A DNA stretch of 64,000 bases from Flavobacterium indicum GPTSA100-9 = DSM 17447 (GCF_000455605.1 NC_017025.1:1178001-1242000), one strand, 5' to 3'; shown: positions 45,745 to 54,922, counted from the stretch's first letter. Numbers and translations: made by a program. The notes: a model not told the origin generated them from the sequence alone.

Positions 45745-46804
45745 CGGCATCATGTGTTAATGAAGCCAGTTGCATTAAAGTTAATTCAACAAATAATCGT
45801 TGGTTTTGACTCACTTTAAATTTCAAATCACATTCATTGGCAATTTCTATTCCTTGCAATAAAAATTCTTGACTTGCTTTTTGAGCCTGATTTTTGAATA
45901 AATCTTGTACTTGTTCGCTAACTTCCAAAAGGGATAGCGTTGCAGGATTTTTACACACTAATAAATCTCTGAAGTGTGAAGCCAATCCCGCTATAAAATG
46001 ATGTCCATCAAAACCTTTAGCTAAAATGTCGTTATACGTTAGAAGTAATTCCGGAATTTTGTTTTCCAAAATTAAATCAGTCACTTTAATATAATAATCG
46101 TAATCAAGTACATTTAAGTTTTCAGCTACTGCTTGACGTGTTAAATTGTTGCCACAAAAAGAAACCACACGATCAAAAATAGATAAGGCATCACGCATGG
46201 CACCATCAGCTTTTTGAGCGATGATACGCAAGGCCTCTTCTTCATATTGTACATTTTGATTTTGCGCAATATCCATTAAATATTCTTTGGTGTCATTAAC
46301 AGTGATTCTTTTAAAATCGAAAATTTGACATCGAGAAAGAATAGTGGGTAATATTTTGTGTTTTTCAGTAGTAGCTAATATAAAAATAGCATGTCGAGGC
46401 GGTTCTTCTAATGTCTTTAAGAAAGCATTAAAAGCGGCTTGAGAAAGCATGTGTACCTCGTCAATAATATATACTTTATAATTTCCAGTTTGTGGAGGTA
46501 TTCTAACTTGATCAATAATACTACGAATATCATCCACTCCATTATTAGAAGCAGCATCTAATTCGAATACATTGAAGGAGAAATCTTCATTTGGATTATC
46601 GTATCCTACCTGATTAATTTTTCGAGCTAAAATACGCGCACAAGTGGTTTTACCAACGCCTCTAGGGCCAGTGAAAAGTAATGCTTGTGCTAAGTGGTTG
46701 TTTTCTATGGCGTTCAATAAAGTATTTGTAATAGCTTGTTGCCCAATAACATCCTTGAATGTTTGGGGTCTGTATTTACGGGCTGATACAATAAATTGTT
46801 CCAT
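45719..46804 (-). CDS. dnaX: DNA polymerase III subunit gamma/tau (zero-frame, gamma-like product)
   Basis: 361 aa to TAA at 45719. Clamp-loader ATPase with Walker A GPRGVGKTTCARILARK, Walker B VYIIDEVHMLS, arginine-finger region ILPTILSRCQIFDFKR and the three clamp-loader subdomains. The four-cysteine zinc module that interrupts E. coli DnaX after Walker A is absent; the region is replaced by NQVGYDNPNEDFSFNVFELDAAS. The frame ends AEKKKLNSI just past a 10-A run, giving a protein like E. coli gamma. The full tau needs the -1 frame. A consensus promoter lies 17 bp upstream of the start. Confidence 0.93.
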   Translation of the reverse strand: MEQFIVSARKYRPQTFKDVIGQQAITNTLLNAIENNHLAQALLFTGPRGVGKTTCARILARKINQVGYDNPNEDFSFNVFELDAASNNGVDDIRSIIDQVRIPPQTGNYKVYIIDEVHMLSQAAFNAFLKTLEEPPRHAIFILATTEKHKILPTILSRCQIFDFKRITVNDTKEYLMDIAQNQNVQYEEEALRIIAQKADGAMRDALSIFDRVVSFCGNNLTRQAVAENLNVLDYDYYIKVTDLILENKIPELLLTYNDILAKGFDGHHFIAGLASHFRDLLVCKNPATLSLLEVSEQVQDLFKNQAQKASQEFLLQGIEIANECDLKFKVSQNQRLFVELTLMQLASLTHDAEKKKLNSI

Positions 46805-46820
46805 AGTATATTCTCGATAG

Positions 46821-46851
46821 CAAATATAGATTTAAAAAAGTTAAAAGTCAA
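46821..46851 (-). promoter_or_regulatory. Consensus promoter of dnaX
   Basis: On the minus strand TTG (46851-46849) and TATATTTG (46828-46821, perfect TAnnTTTG) are 20 bp apart. The predicted start leaves a very short leader before the ATG at 46804. Confidence 0.65.
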
Positions 46852-46889
46852 AAGTTTTAAAAAGTAAATTTATATTCATTTGAATTGTC

Positions 46890-46897
46890 TATTTTTG
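46890..46897 (+). promoter_or_regulatory. -7 box of the RNase P RNA gene
   Basis: TATTTTTG, an exact TAnnTTTG, ends 4 bp before the predicted 5' end of the RNA at 46901. No clear -33 TTG at ideal distance. Confidence 0.6.
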
Positions 46898-46900
46898 CAG

Positions 46901-47210
46901 TGCAGACCGCCTTATCGTCCCGCCTTGGCGGGGAGGAAAGTCCGGACACCACAGAGTAGCATAGCGGGTAACGCCCGTCATCTCGTTTTTCGGGACGAGA
47001 GAGGACAAGTGCAACAGAAAGTATGTACAGGTAATGCTGTAGTGAAACCAGGTAAACTCTATGCGGTGAAATGCCATGTATATCAGCAGTTAAGGGCTAC
47101 TCGTTCGTTGCTGAGGGGTAGGCAGATAGAGCTAATTGGTAACAATTAGTCCAGATAAATGATAAGGATTCCATCTTATTGGAATACAGAATCCGGCTTA
47201 CAGGTCTGCA
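46901..47210 (+). ncRNA. rnpB: RNase P RNA (class A)
   Basis: About 310 nt. Termini TGCAGACC (46901-46908) and GGTCTGCA (47203-47210) form helix P1. The universally conserved CR-I sequence GAGGAAAGUCCGGAC is at 46934-46948, followed by the ACAGAAAGUA segment, and the 3' part has the CR-V partner AGAAUCCGGCUUACAGG. This is the catalytic RNA that cuts tRNA 5' leaders. A run of six T follows immediately and likely terminates it. An open frame across this RNA is not a gene. Confidence 0.97.
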
Positions 47211-47268
47211 TTTTTTATTTACTTTTTGTTAATAATTCTTTAACAATTAATTTTCTTTTGTTGTTTGC

Positions 47269-47302
47269 TTAACATTAACTTAACATTAACAAACTAATTT
47301 TG
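47269..47302 (+). promoter_or_regulatory. Candidate Pho-type operator and promoter for the phosphate transport genes
   Basis: Two contiguous copies of the 11-mer TTAACATTAAC (47269-47279 and 47280-47290) precede TAATTTTG (47295-47302), an exact -7 box. PhoB/PhoP-family regulators bind direct repeats with 11-bp spacing, and TTAACA is the core of the Bacillus PhoP box. Together with the phosphate-transport genes downstream this suggests phosphate control; no regulator gene is in view. Confidence 0.5.
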
Positions 47303-47327
47303 CCTCGAAATTTTAATAACTAAGAAA

Positions 47328-47972
47328 ATGGCTTTAAAAAACATTTTAAATTTTTTCTCTCCTAAGGACAAAACTTTCTTTCCTTTATTTGAACAAGCAA
47401 CAAATAAATTAACAAAACTTTCGGAATCATTACATGATGCATTAAATGCACCAAAAGATGAAAGAGAATCGTATTATAAAAAAGTGGATGAGTTAGCAGA
47501 AGCTATTGAAAATATTTCACATAAAATGAATATTGAATTGAGTAAAAACTTTATTACTCCATTAGATAGAGAAGATATTCATGCTTTAATGACTACTATT
47601 GAAGATGTATCGGGTAATTTACAAGAAGCTTCTAATAGAATTAGAATGTATCAAGTTGAAAAAATTACTAAATCGATTAGAAAATTAACAGAAATAAATT
47701 TAGAAGCTTGTCATCATATTTCAAGATCGGTAAAAGAATTGAAAGAGATGAAAAATTTTAAAGGTATTTTTGATTCAGTTAAAAAAATCAACAAATTGGA
47801 TAGAAAATCTGATTCAGTTTTTGAAAAAGCAGTAACTGATATTTTTGAAAATGAAACAGATGCAAAAAATATTATTAGATATAAAGATGTTTTGGCTTCT
47901 TTAGATAAAGTTTCTGATAAATGTAAATCTGTTGCTAGAGTATTAGAAGCAGTAGCAGTAAAACATTCTTAA
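47328..47972 (+). CDS. DUF47 family phosphate transport accessory protein (PhoU-like)
   Basis: 214 aa, entirely helical, with the DUF47 pattern: NFFSPKDKTFFPLFEQATNK at the start, LDREDIHALMTTIEDVSGNL and a C-terminal DKVSDKCKSVARVLEAVAVK. DUF47 is a PhoU-like fold that sits next to PiT permeases and is thought to regulate them. It is cytosolic. The PiT gene follows 18 bp later on the same strand, so the two form an operon under the TTAACATTAAC promoter. Confidence 0.93.
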   Translation: MALKNILNFFSPKDKTFFPLFEQATNKLTKLSESLHDALNAPKDERESYYKKVDELAEAIENISHKMNIELSKNFITPLDREDIHALMTTIEDVSGNLQEASNRIRMYQVEKITKSIRKLTEINLEACHHISRSVKELKEMKNFKGIFDSVKKINKLDRKSDSVFEKAVTDIFENETDAKNIIRYKDVLASLDKVSDKCKSVARVLEAVAVKHS

Positions 47973-47990
47973 TCGATTTAATAAGATATT

Positions 47991-49616
47991 ATGTTTACAT
48001 TATTAATAGTAATTATAGTAATTGCTTTGTTATTTGATTTGGTAAATGGTTTTCACGATGCTGCCAATTCAATTGCAACCGTAGTTTCTACTAAAGTTTT
48101 ATCTCCAACCCAAGCGGTTATTTGGGCTGCATTTTTCAATTTTGTTGCCTATTGGGTTTTCGACATGAGTGTTGGGAATACTGTAGCGAAAACAGTTGAC
48201 AGCTCAGTAATTAATCTTTGGGTTATTTTGGCTGGTTTGTTAGCGGCTACAGCTTGGAATTTATTAACATGGTGGTTAGGGATTCCGTCTTCTTCTTCAC
48301 ATACATTAATTGGTGGATTTGGAGGTGCAGCAGTTGCGCATGCAGGATTTGGAGTTTTAAATTCAGAAGAAATTTTAAAGACAGTAATGTTTATTTTCTT
48401 AGCTCCTGTAATTGGTGGTATTATATCTTTCTTTATTGCAATGGTTACCATACAAAGAAGTTTTATTAAGAAAATAACCATTTCAATTTTAGCTTCTATT
48501 GCTACAGTTTACACAACGTACAGATTGAAAGATTCTTTAGATATTAAACCAATCATGATTTGGATTATTGGAGTTCTTTTAGCATTATTTATTTTGGTTT
48601 ATATTATTTATCAAATTATAAATGGGAAAAGACCTTCGCATACTAAAGAAGGTAATATGTACAAAAAGTTACAATTATTATCTTCTGCTGCTTTTTCATT
48701 AGGGCATGGTGGGGCTGATTCGCAGAAAGTAATGGGTATTATTTGTGCAGCTTGTATTGTATATGCAAATACACATAGAAGTGGAAATGATTCAGAAACA
48801 CCGGTAGTAATTAAAGATTACCTAAAAGTAACTGAAATACTTCAAATTAAATATACGAATCAAGAAGGTAAAGTTAAGAAGTTTAAACCGGCTGTTGGTC
48901 ATTTCGCTAATGATACCGTTTATTTAGATGGCAAAAACATTGTTGATGTAACATCAGGAGCAAAAATATTTGATGATGAAAAATTAAATGCTTCAATTGC
49001 AAAGACAAATCCTTTTATTCAACACTTAGCAAAAGAAGGAGTTGATATTAATGATTTTGATAAAGTTTCAAAAGAGTTAACTACACTGGAAGTTTATTCA
49101 GATAAAAAAATGGTTAAAGATGTGGTTACTAACGAAGTGATTTTTAATGATAAAGCTATAAATCCGAAATATAGATATTCTAAAATATTCAAAAAATATT
49201 TAGATGAAAAAGGAGATTTATTGAAAAAACATAAAATTGAAACAAAAGTAACGCATAACACGATGCCAACTTGGATTGCCTTTGGATGTTATTTAATGAT
49301 TGGTTTAGGAACATTAATGGGAGGTTGGAAAATTGTAAAAACAATGGGTTCTAAAATTACAAAGGTAACCCCATTAGAAGGTGTTTGTTCAGAAACGGCA
49401 GGTGCGTTAACTTTATTTACAGTTTCTCAAATGGGTGTACCTGTTTCTACAACACATACAATAACAGGTTCAATCATTGGTGTAGGTGCTACTAAAAGAT
49501 TAAGTGCAGTAAGATGGGGAGTAACCATAAACTTGCTTTGGGCTTGGATTTTAACAATCCCAGTTTCAGCTGTAATAGCATCTCTATTCTATTATATATT
49601 TAAATTGTTTATTTAA
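47991..49616 (+). CDS. Inorganic phosphate transporter, PiT family
   Basis: 541 aa. Both PiT signature repeats are present: FDLVNGFHDAANSIATVVS near the start and GVPVSTTHTITGSIIGVGAT near the end, with about ten membrane spans. A soluble insertion of about 170 residues (roughly 255-425) separates the two halves and is larger than in E. coli PitA; its role is unknown. It imports phosphate (as a metal-phosphate complex with protons or with sodium). It is translated from the same operon as the DUF47 protein and ends at a perfect palindromic terminator. Confidence 0.94.
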   Translation: MFTLLIVIIVIALLFDLVNGFHDAANSIATVVSTKVLSPTQAVIWAAFFNFVAYWVFDMSVGNTVAKTVDSSVINLWVILAGLLAATAWNLLTWWLGIPSSSSHTLIGGFGGAAVAHAGFGVLNSEEILKTVMFIFLAPVIGGIISFFIAMVTIQRSFIKKITISILASIATVYTTYRLKDSLDIKPIMIWIIGVLLALFILVYIIYQIINGKRPSHTKEGNMYKKLQLLSSAAFSLGHGGADSQKVMGIICAACIVYANTHRSGNDSETPVVIKDYLKVTEILQIKYTNQEGKVKKFKPAVGHFANDTVYLDGKNIVDVTSGAKIFDDEKLNASIAKTNPFIQHLAKEGVDINDFDKVSKELTTLEVYSDKKMVKDVVTNEVIFNDKAINPKYRYSKIFKKYLDEKGDLLKKHKIETKVTHNTMPTWIAFGCYLMIGLGTLMGGWKIVKTMGSKITKVTPLEGVCSETAGALTLFTVSQMGVPVSTTHTITGSIIGVGATKRLSAVRWGVTINLLWAWILTIPVSAVIASLFYYIFKLFI

Positions 49617-49634
49617 TCAGAATAAACCAGTATA

Positions 49635-49663
49635 AAATCCCGACTTAAGTCGGGATTTTTTTA
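49635..49663 (+). terminator. Rho-independent terminator after the PiT gene
   Basis: 24-bp perfect palindrome (AAATCCCGACTT followed by its complement, 49635-49658) and a T tract. Confidence 0.92.
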
Positions 49664-49727
49664 TGTTATAATGTTAAGAAATAGTTAATAGAATTTTAAA
49701 AGCATAAAGATTACTTAATACAAAATG

Positions 49728-49759
49728 TTGTTTTCTTGATTTTGTTAACATTAATTTTG
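49728..49759 (+). promoter_or_regulatory. Candidate promoter of the porin gene with one TTAACATTAA copy
   Basis: TTG (49728-49730), 21 bp, then TAATTTTG (49752-49759), the same -7 box as the PiT operon. TTAACATTAAT (49745-49755) overlaps it, matching the repeat upstream of the PiT operon in 10 of 11 positions. Confidence 0.5.
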
Positions 49760-49810
49760 CGCTAACTAAATAATAACACAACTCAAACTTAACAAACACA
49801 ACGCAACAAA

Positions 49811-51007
49811 ATGAAAAAAATTATTTACCTTAATTTATTTGTTTTTTTTACAATCTTTTCGGTTTTTGGGCAAGACAATGCAACAAAACAGATTTTACCT
49901 TATTTTACTTTTAAAAAAGGTCTTGGTTTAACTGCTCCAGATAGTTTATATCAAGTTAATATTAGATTCAGAATGCAATCAAGAATGACTGGATTTAAAA
50001 ATGAAGATGAAAATTTTGCCTATGATGGGCAAATTAGACGTTTACGTTTACGATTTGATGGTTTTTTATTGAATCCTAAATTTTTATATGGTATTCAACT
50101 TTCTTTTGCCCCTGGTGATGTTGGGGAAACTAAAGTGGGTGAGAATCTAAATGTTATTAGAGATGCCTTCGTTGCTTATAAACCAACTAAATCGTTAAGT
50201 TTTATTTTTGGTCAAACTAAATTACCAGGAAATAGACAACGTGTGAATTCTTCTGGAGCACTTCAGTTAACAGATCGAACAATTAACAATGCTCGTTTTA
50301 CCATTGATAGAGATTTTGGTTTTCAAGTTCATTATATTAAAGATCGAAAAGAAAAATTTAGTTATTCACTGAAAGGAGCATTTTCAGGTGGAGAAGGAAG
50401 AAATAGTACGCAAAAAGCAGACGATGGGGTTTCATTAACTGGTAAACTAGAACTATTTCCACTTGGGGTTTTTGAAAAAGACGGTACTTATTTTGAAGGA
50501 GATATTGTAAGAGAGAAAAAGCCAAAATTAATGTTGTCGGGTGCTTTTAATCAAAATAACCATGCCCGTAGAACGAACGGACAATTAGGCGATTTTTTGT
50601 TTGAAAAAAGAACAATGAAATCGGTATTGTTAGATGCGATGTTTAAATATAATGGTTGGGCAGCAATGTCTAGTTATATGAGTAGAACAGCTAATGATCC
50701 TATTACATATAGTACAGATGGTACGAAATCAAATTATGTGTTTACTGGAAGTGGTTTCGATTATCAATTGAGTTATATGACTAAATCAAAATATGAGTTT
50801 ATTGGAAGATTTTCAACTCAAAAAGCCCATAGAGATATTGAACAATTGACTCCTAATACTAAAGAATATTCTTTAGGTTTAACAAAATACATTTGGGATC
50901 ATAATGTTAAATTACAGACCGAATTTAATTATGATACTTTGAACTTCTATAATGGGGATACAAAAGGTAATTGGTATATACGCTTTCAAATAGAAGTTGG
51001 AATTTAA
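49811..51007 (+). CDS. Phosphate-selective porin OprO/OprP-like outer membrane protein
   Basis: 398 aa. Signal peptide (MKKIIYLNLFVFFTIFSVFGQ) then a beta-barrel with the porin O/P features: RFRMQSRMTGF, DGQIRRLRLRFDGFLLNPKF, DAFVAYKPTKSLSFIFGQTK, and RVNSSGALQLTDRTINN. It would admit phosphate or polyphosphate through the outer membrane. The neighbouring DUF47/PiT operon and a shared promoter element fit a phosphate-uptake role. Anion selectivity is inferred from the family. Confidence 0.88.
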   Translation: MKKIIYLNLFVFFTIFSVFGQDNATKQILPYFTFKKGLGLTAPDSLYQVNIRFRMQSRMTGFKNEDENFAYDGQIRRLRLRFDGFLLNPKFLYGIQLSFAPGDVGETKVGENLNVIRDAFVAYKPTKSLSFIFGQTKLPGNRQRVNSSGALQLTDRTINNARFTIDRDFGFQVHYIKDRKEKFSYSLKGAFSGGEGRNSTQKADDGVSLTGKLELFPLGVFEKDGTYFEGDIVREKKPKLMLSGAFNQNNHARRTNGQLGDFLFEKRTMKSVLLDAMFKYNGWAAMSSYMSRTANDPITYSTDGTKSNYVFTGSGFDYQLSYMTKSKYEFIGRFSTQKAHRDIEQLTPNTKEYSLGLTKYIWDHNVKLQTEFNYDTLNFYNGDTKGNWYIRFQIEVGI

Positions 51008-51014
51008 TATACAA

Positions 51015-51038
51015 AAAGGCACCATTTGGTGCCTTTTT
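51015..51038. terminator. Bidirectional terminator between porin and prfB
   Basis: Arms AAAGGCACC (51015-51023) and GGTGCCTTT (51028-51036), a 4-nt loop and A/T tracts on both sides, between convergent genes. Confidence 0.9.
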
Positions 51039-52137
51039 TTATTCTTCTTCGCGTTGTCCCATCATCATTAGATACGCTTTTAGAAAACCATCTATTTCCC
51101 CATTAAGAACTCCATCTGTATCGGTCGATTCATAACTGGTACGTACATCTTTAATTAATTTGTAAGGATGTAAGACATAGTTTCTAATTTGTGATCCCCA
51201 CTCAATTTTCATTTTATTGGCTTCAATATCAGCACGCATTTCCATTTTCTTCTTTAATTCAATTTCATATAATTGCGAACGTAACATTTGCATGGCTCTT
51301 TCACGGTTGTCGTGTTGTGAACGTGTTTCAGAACATTGAATTTGAATACCTGTTGGTTTGTGAAATAACTGAACCTTAGTTTCTACTTTATTTACATTTT
51401 GCCCACCGGCACCACTAGAACGGGCTGTAGTGATTTCAATGTCAGATGGATTAATCTCAATTTCAATGGTATCGTCTACCAATGGATAGACATAGACAGA
51501 AACAAAAGATGTATGACGTTTTGCATTACTGTCAAACGGTGAAATTCGAACCAATCGATGTACCCCATTTTCTCCTTTTAAGTAACCAAATGCAAAATCG
51601 CCTTCAATTTCTAAAGTTACGGTTTTAACACCAGCGACATCTCCTTCTTGAAAGTTCAATTCTTTTACTTTATATCCTTGTTTTTCGGCCCACATTAAAT
51701 ACATACGCATTAACATACTTGCCCAATCACAACTCTCAGTACCACCAGCACCAGCTGTAATTTGAAGTACAGCACTTAGATTATCACCTTCTTCTGAAAG
51801 CATGTTTCTAAATTCAATATCTTCAATATGAGAAATAGTTGAATCGTAAATAGCATCAACTTCCTCTTCAGTGGTTTCTCCTTCCTTGAAAAATTCAAAA
51901 GTTAATTGTAATTCTTCCGCTAAATCAACGCACTTATTGTAATCGTCAACCCATTTTTTCTTCGAGCGAAGATTTTTTACCACAATTTCAGCCTGCTTTG
52001 GATTATTCCAAAAGTCTGGTGCAAAGGTTTTTTCCTCTTCGTTAGTAATCTCAATTAGTTTGGCATCAACGTCAAAGATACCTCCTTAACGCAACCAGGC
52101 GATCATTAATGACCTTAATTTGTTCAATATTTACCAT
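51039..52137 (-). CDS. prfB: Peptide chain release factor 2 (programmed +1 frameshift)
   Basis: 365 aa when read through the shift. The first reading frame starts ATG 52137 ([20 protein letters not shown]) and reaches UGA at codon 22 (52074-52072). A +1 shift at the CUU before it continues as [13 protein letters not shown] and on to the body ending in QREEE. The RF2 stop-recognition motif SPF ([15 protein letters not shown]) and GGQ ([13 protein letters not shown]) are present, so it reads UGA and UAA. Low RF2 favours the shift and thus autoregulates. A gene caller that ignores the shift would start at 51983 and lose 60 residues. Confidence 0.97.
52071..52088 (-). promoter_or_regulatory. prfB +1 frameshift site
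   Basis: On the minus strand AGGAGG (52086-52081) is followed by UAU CUU UGA C (52080-52071). This is the canonical arrangement: an internal Shine-Dalgarno three bases before CUU, then UGA C. Confidence 0.95.
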
Positions 52138-52158
52138 TTTTTCTTAATTTTACACCCA

Positions 52159-52166
52159 CAAAAGTA
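52159..52166 (-). promoter_or_regulatory. Candidate -7 box of prfB
   Basis: TACTTTTG on the minus strand matches TAnnTTTG, 22 bp before the prfB ATG. No TTG at the right distance. Confidence 0.4.
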
Positions 52167-52183
52167 CTCTATTCATTCGATTT

Positions 52184-53209
52184 ATGGAAATTAATTTATT
52201 TAGTGATACCGTAACTAAGCCAACAGCAGAAATGTTGCAACATATGTTTCATGCAAAAGTTGGTGATGATGTGTTTAAACAAGATCCTAGTGTTAATGAA
52301 TTAGAGGAAACGTTGGCCGATTTATTTGGAAAAGAGGCCGCTTTGTTTTTTCCATCAGGAACTATGGCCAATCAAGTGGCTATTAAATTAAATACCCAAC
52401 CTGGTGATGAAGTAATTTGTGATAAATGGTCGCATATTTATTTATACGAAGGAGGAGGCGCTGCGGTTAATAGTGGGGTGTCTTTTGCTTTATTAGATGG
52501 AAATAGAGGAATGATAACTGCTGAACAAGTGGAGGCAGCTGTGAATGATCCAGAAAATATTCATTTAGCCAAATCGTCTTTGGTGTCTATTGAAAATACA
52601 ACAAATAAAGGTGGTGGTGCTTGTTATGATTACGATGAGTTAGTAAAAATTAAAGCCGTGTGCCAAAAACATAAATTGCGTTATCATTTAGATGGTGCTC
52701 GTTTATGGAATGCCTTAGTAGCTAAAAAGCAACATCCAAAAATTTATGGTGACTTGTTTGATACAATATCCGTTTGTTTGTCCAAAGGATTAGGTGCACC
52801 GGTAGGTAGTGTTTTAATTGGTTCAAAAGAAGATATTAAACGCGCACTTCGTATTCGAAAAATATTTGGTGGTGGAATGCGTCAGTCGGGTTACTTGGCG
52901 GCTGCGGGTATGTATGCCTTACAAAATAATATTTCAAGATTAGAAGAAGATCATAAAAAAGCGAAAGAAATTGCACAAGTTCTTATGACTAAATCTTGGG
53001 TTAATAAAGTAGAATTCGTAGAAACGAATATTGTGATTTTTACAGTACGAGAACCTTTTACAACGTCTCAGGTCATGAATAAATTAAAAGAAAAAAATAT
53101 TTATATCAGTGATATGGGGCAAGGGAAACTTCGATTTGTAACGCATTTAGATTACAAACAAGTGATGCACGATTATGTATTAGAAGTAATTCAGAAAATT
53201 GAATTGTAA
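52184..53209 (+). CDS. ltaE: Low-specificity L-threonine aldolase
   Basis: 341 aa, PLP enzyme of fold type I. The start MEINLFSDTVTKPTAEM, the segment FFPSGTMANQVAI, the aspartate in YHLDGARLWNA and the PLP lysine in VCLSKGLGAPVGSVL are all diagnostic. It splits threonine and allo-threonine to glycine and acetaldehyde in the cytoplasm. Divergent from prfB with 46 bp between the starts. Confidence 0.93.
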   Translation: MEINLFSDTVTKPTAEMLQHMFHAKVGDDVFKQDPSVNELEETLADLFGKEAALFFPSGTMANQVAIKLNTQPGDEVICDKWSHIYLYEGGGAAVNSGVSFALLDGNRGMITAEQVEAAVNDPENIHLAKSSLVSIENTTNKGGGACYDYDELVKIKAVCQKHKLRYHLDGARLWNALVAKKQHPKIYGDLFDTISVCLSKGLGAPVGSVLIGSKEDIKRALRIRKIFGGGMRQSGYLAAAGMYALQNNISRLEEDHKKAKEIAQVLMTKSWVNKVEFVETNIVIFTVREPFTTSQVMNKLKEKNIYISDMGQGKLRFVTHLDYKQVMHDYVLEVIQKIEL

Positions 53210-53252
53210 ATCACAGGTTCTATTTTGTTTTTTTGTTCAAAATGGTATTGAT

Positions 53253-53987
53253 TTAGAGTTGTATTTCTAAGACATAACATATCTTTTCGTTTTTTGTGAT
53301 TGAAAAATCAATAGTAGTATCTTTTTTTCTAGAATGTAGTTGAACAATATCTAATAAATTAACTTCTTTTAAAAAATTGATATCTATTGATTTAATTTTT
53401 TGATTAAGAATGATTTCGGGTTCTAATGTGTCTAAACACCATTCTAGATATTTAACATTATTAACATGATTAATAATATCAATATCAGATAGTTTAACCA
53501 CTTTTTCTGCTACAATTTCAGTATGTAATGGAAGGTTTATTTTAGTTGTTCCTTTATTAGTTGCGTCAATAGCAAATTTTTCAAAATGTTCGTGTGGAGA
53601 GGCTAAGTTTTCTGGACGTCTTGTTTTAGTATTGATTACTACCCAAAAAGTTTCACATCCTGCAATTTTTTCATCATTAACGTACATTTCTAAACATCGA
53701 ATGGAACGTGAATTTTCTAACGATTTTATCCAAGTTTTTACCATAACTTCATCTTGCCATTTGGGGAGTTTAGAAATTTCAACACGCATTCTACTCAAAA
53801 CCCAGGCTTGATGATGTTCTTGCATATCAGCATAGCTAATTCCTCCCAATTCAGCATGTGTGCCCGCAGTGAGTTGAAAGAAATTGCATAAATCCGTGTA
53901 TTTTAAATAAGCAGTTGGGGTGCAGTTTAAAAATGTGATTTTATGTGTTTCTTCAAATAGTGAAGTAAAGTTGGGTGATACAGGCAT
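53253..53987 (-). CDS. Acyl-ACP thioesterase family protein
   Basis: 244 aa with two hotdog domains. The second holds the FatA/B-type catalytic set in DIDIINHVNNVKYLEW (Asp, Asn and His), and the first has NFFQLTAGTHAELGGIS. Length matches bacterial acyl-ACP thioesterases (PF01643). It releases free fatty acids from ACP in the cytoplasm. Its start codon overlaps the miaA stop by 1 bp, so the pair is translationally coupled, although the functions are unrelated. Confidence 0.88.
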   Translation of the reverse strand: MPVSPNFTSLFEETHKITFLNCTPTAYLKYTDLCNFFQLTAGTHAELGGISYADMQEHHQAWVLSRMRVEISKLPKWQDEVMVKTWIKSLENSRSIRCLEMYVNDEKIAGCETFWVVINTKTRRPENLASPHEHFEKFAIDATNKGTTKINLPLHTEIVAEKVVKLSDIDIINHVNNVKYLEWCLDTLEPEIILNQKIKSIDINFLKEVNLLDIVQLHSRKKDTTIDFSITKNEKICYVLEIQL

Positions 53988-54922
53988 TATTTTAATTTAG
54001 AAGTTATATAGTCAATGATAGTTTTTCGATCACAAAGATAATCAAACCAAGTGGTATTTTCTGTTCGTTTGAACCAAGTCATTTGACGTTTTGCAAAGCG
54101 ACGGGTATTCATTTTTATTTGTTCTATTGCTTCATTTAATGATGTTTTTTGGTCGAAATAATCAAAAAGTTCTCTGTATCCAACGGTTTGTAAGGCATTT
54201 AAATTTTGATGAGGAAGTAGGTTTTTTACTTCTTCAATCAAACCATCAGCTACCATTAAATCGACACGTTGATTTATTCGGTCATACATTATTTCTCTTT
54301 CTGCTTCTATACCAATTATAACAGGTGTGAAATTACGTTTGTTGGTGCGTTTACCAATAAAACTGGAATAGGGAAGACCACTACCCATACAAACTTCTAC
54401 AAAACGTTTCATTCGTTGTGGATTTTGAAGTGTTTGTGGATTCTCAATAGTTATTTTTTGATAATAGGCTGGGTCTAATTCTTTCAATTTTTCTTGTAGA
54501 AATTCGATTCCTAAATCTTCGTATTTTTGATTGATTTCTTCTCTAACAGAAGCAGCAATAGCTGGAAATTCATCAAATCCTTTTAAGACAGCATCTACAT
54601 ATAAACCGGAACCACCCACCATGATTTGGATATTATTTTGTAGAAATAATTCGTCTAATTTTGTCAAGGCTTCTTGCTCAAAATCACCCACAGAATACGA
54701 TTCAAAAATCGATTTGTTTTGAATGAAATAATGTGGTGCAGCGGCTAATTCTTCTTCGGAAGGAACTGCGGTACCAATTTTCATTTCTTTGAAAAATTGA
54801 CGGCTATCACAAGAAAGTATAGAACAACCAAAATGTTGTGCCAAAGTAATGCTTAAAGCTGTTTTGCCAATAGCTGTTGGACCAATGATGGTTATAAGAT
54901 AATTTTTAATTTCTGGTTTCAA
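53987..54922 (-). CDS. miaA: tRNA dimethylallyltransferase
   Basis: 311 aa. The P-loop GPTAIGKTALSITLA, the DSRQFFKEMKIGTAVPS segment and the FxxxxDQ-like RQMTWFKRTENTTWFD region mark MiaA, which adds dimethylallyl to A37 of tRNAs reading U-starting codons. The central helical insertion is normal in length. Starts with ATG 54922. Upstream of it lies an AT-rich, degenerate TTTCAG-like repeat (54923-54970). Confidence 0.95.
   Translation of the reverse strand: MKPEIKNYLITIIGPTAIGKTALSITLAQHFGCSILSCDSRQFFKEMKIGTAVPSEEELAAAPHYFIQNKSIFESYSVGDFEQEALTKLDELFLQNNIQIMVGGSGLYVDAVLKGFDEFPAIAASVREEINQKYEDLGIEFLQEKLKELDPAYYQKITIENPQTLQNPQRMKRFVEVCMGSGLPYSSFIGKRTNKRNFTPVIIGIEAEREIMYDRINQRVDLMVADGLIEEVKNLLPHQNLNALQTVGYRELFDYFDQKTSLNEAIEQIKMNTRRFAKRQMTWFKRTENTTWFDYLCDRKTIIDYITSKLK

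Noticed and set aside
45102..46804. dnaX as a simple pseudogene
   Set aside because: The break falls exactly on a phased slippery heptamer and the rest of both frames is intact, so recoding or a homopolymer error is more likely than decay.
46880..47149. Open frame of 89 aa on the plus strand
   Set aside because: It lies across the RNase P RNA, whose conserved sequence and paired ends explain the region.
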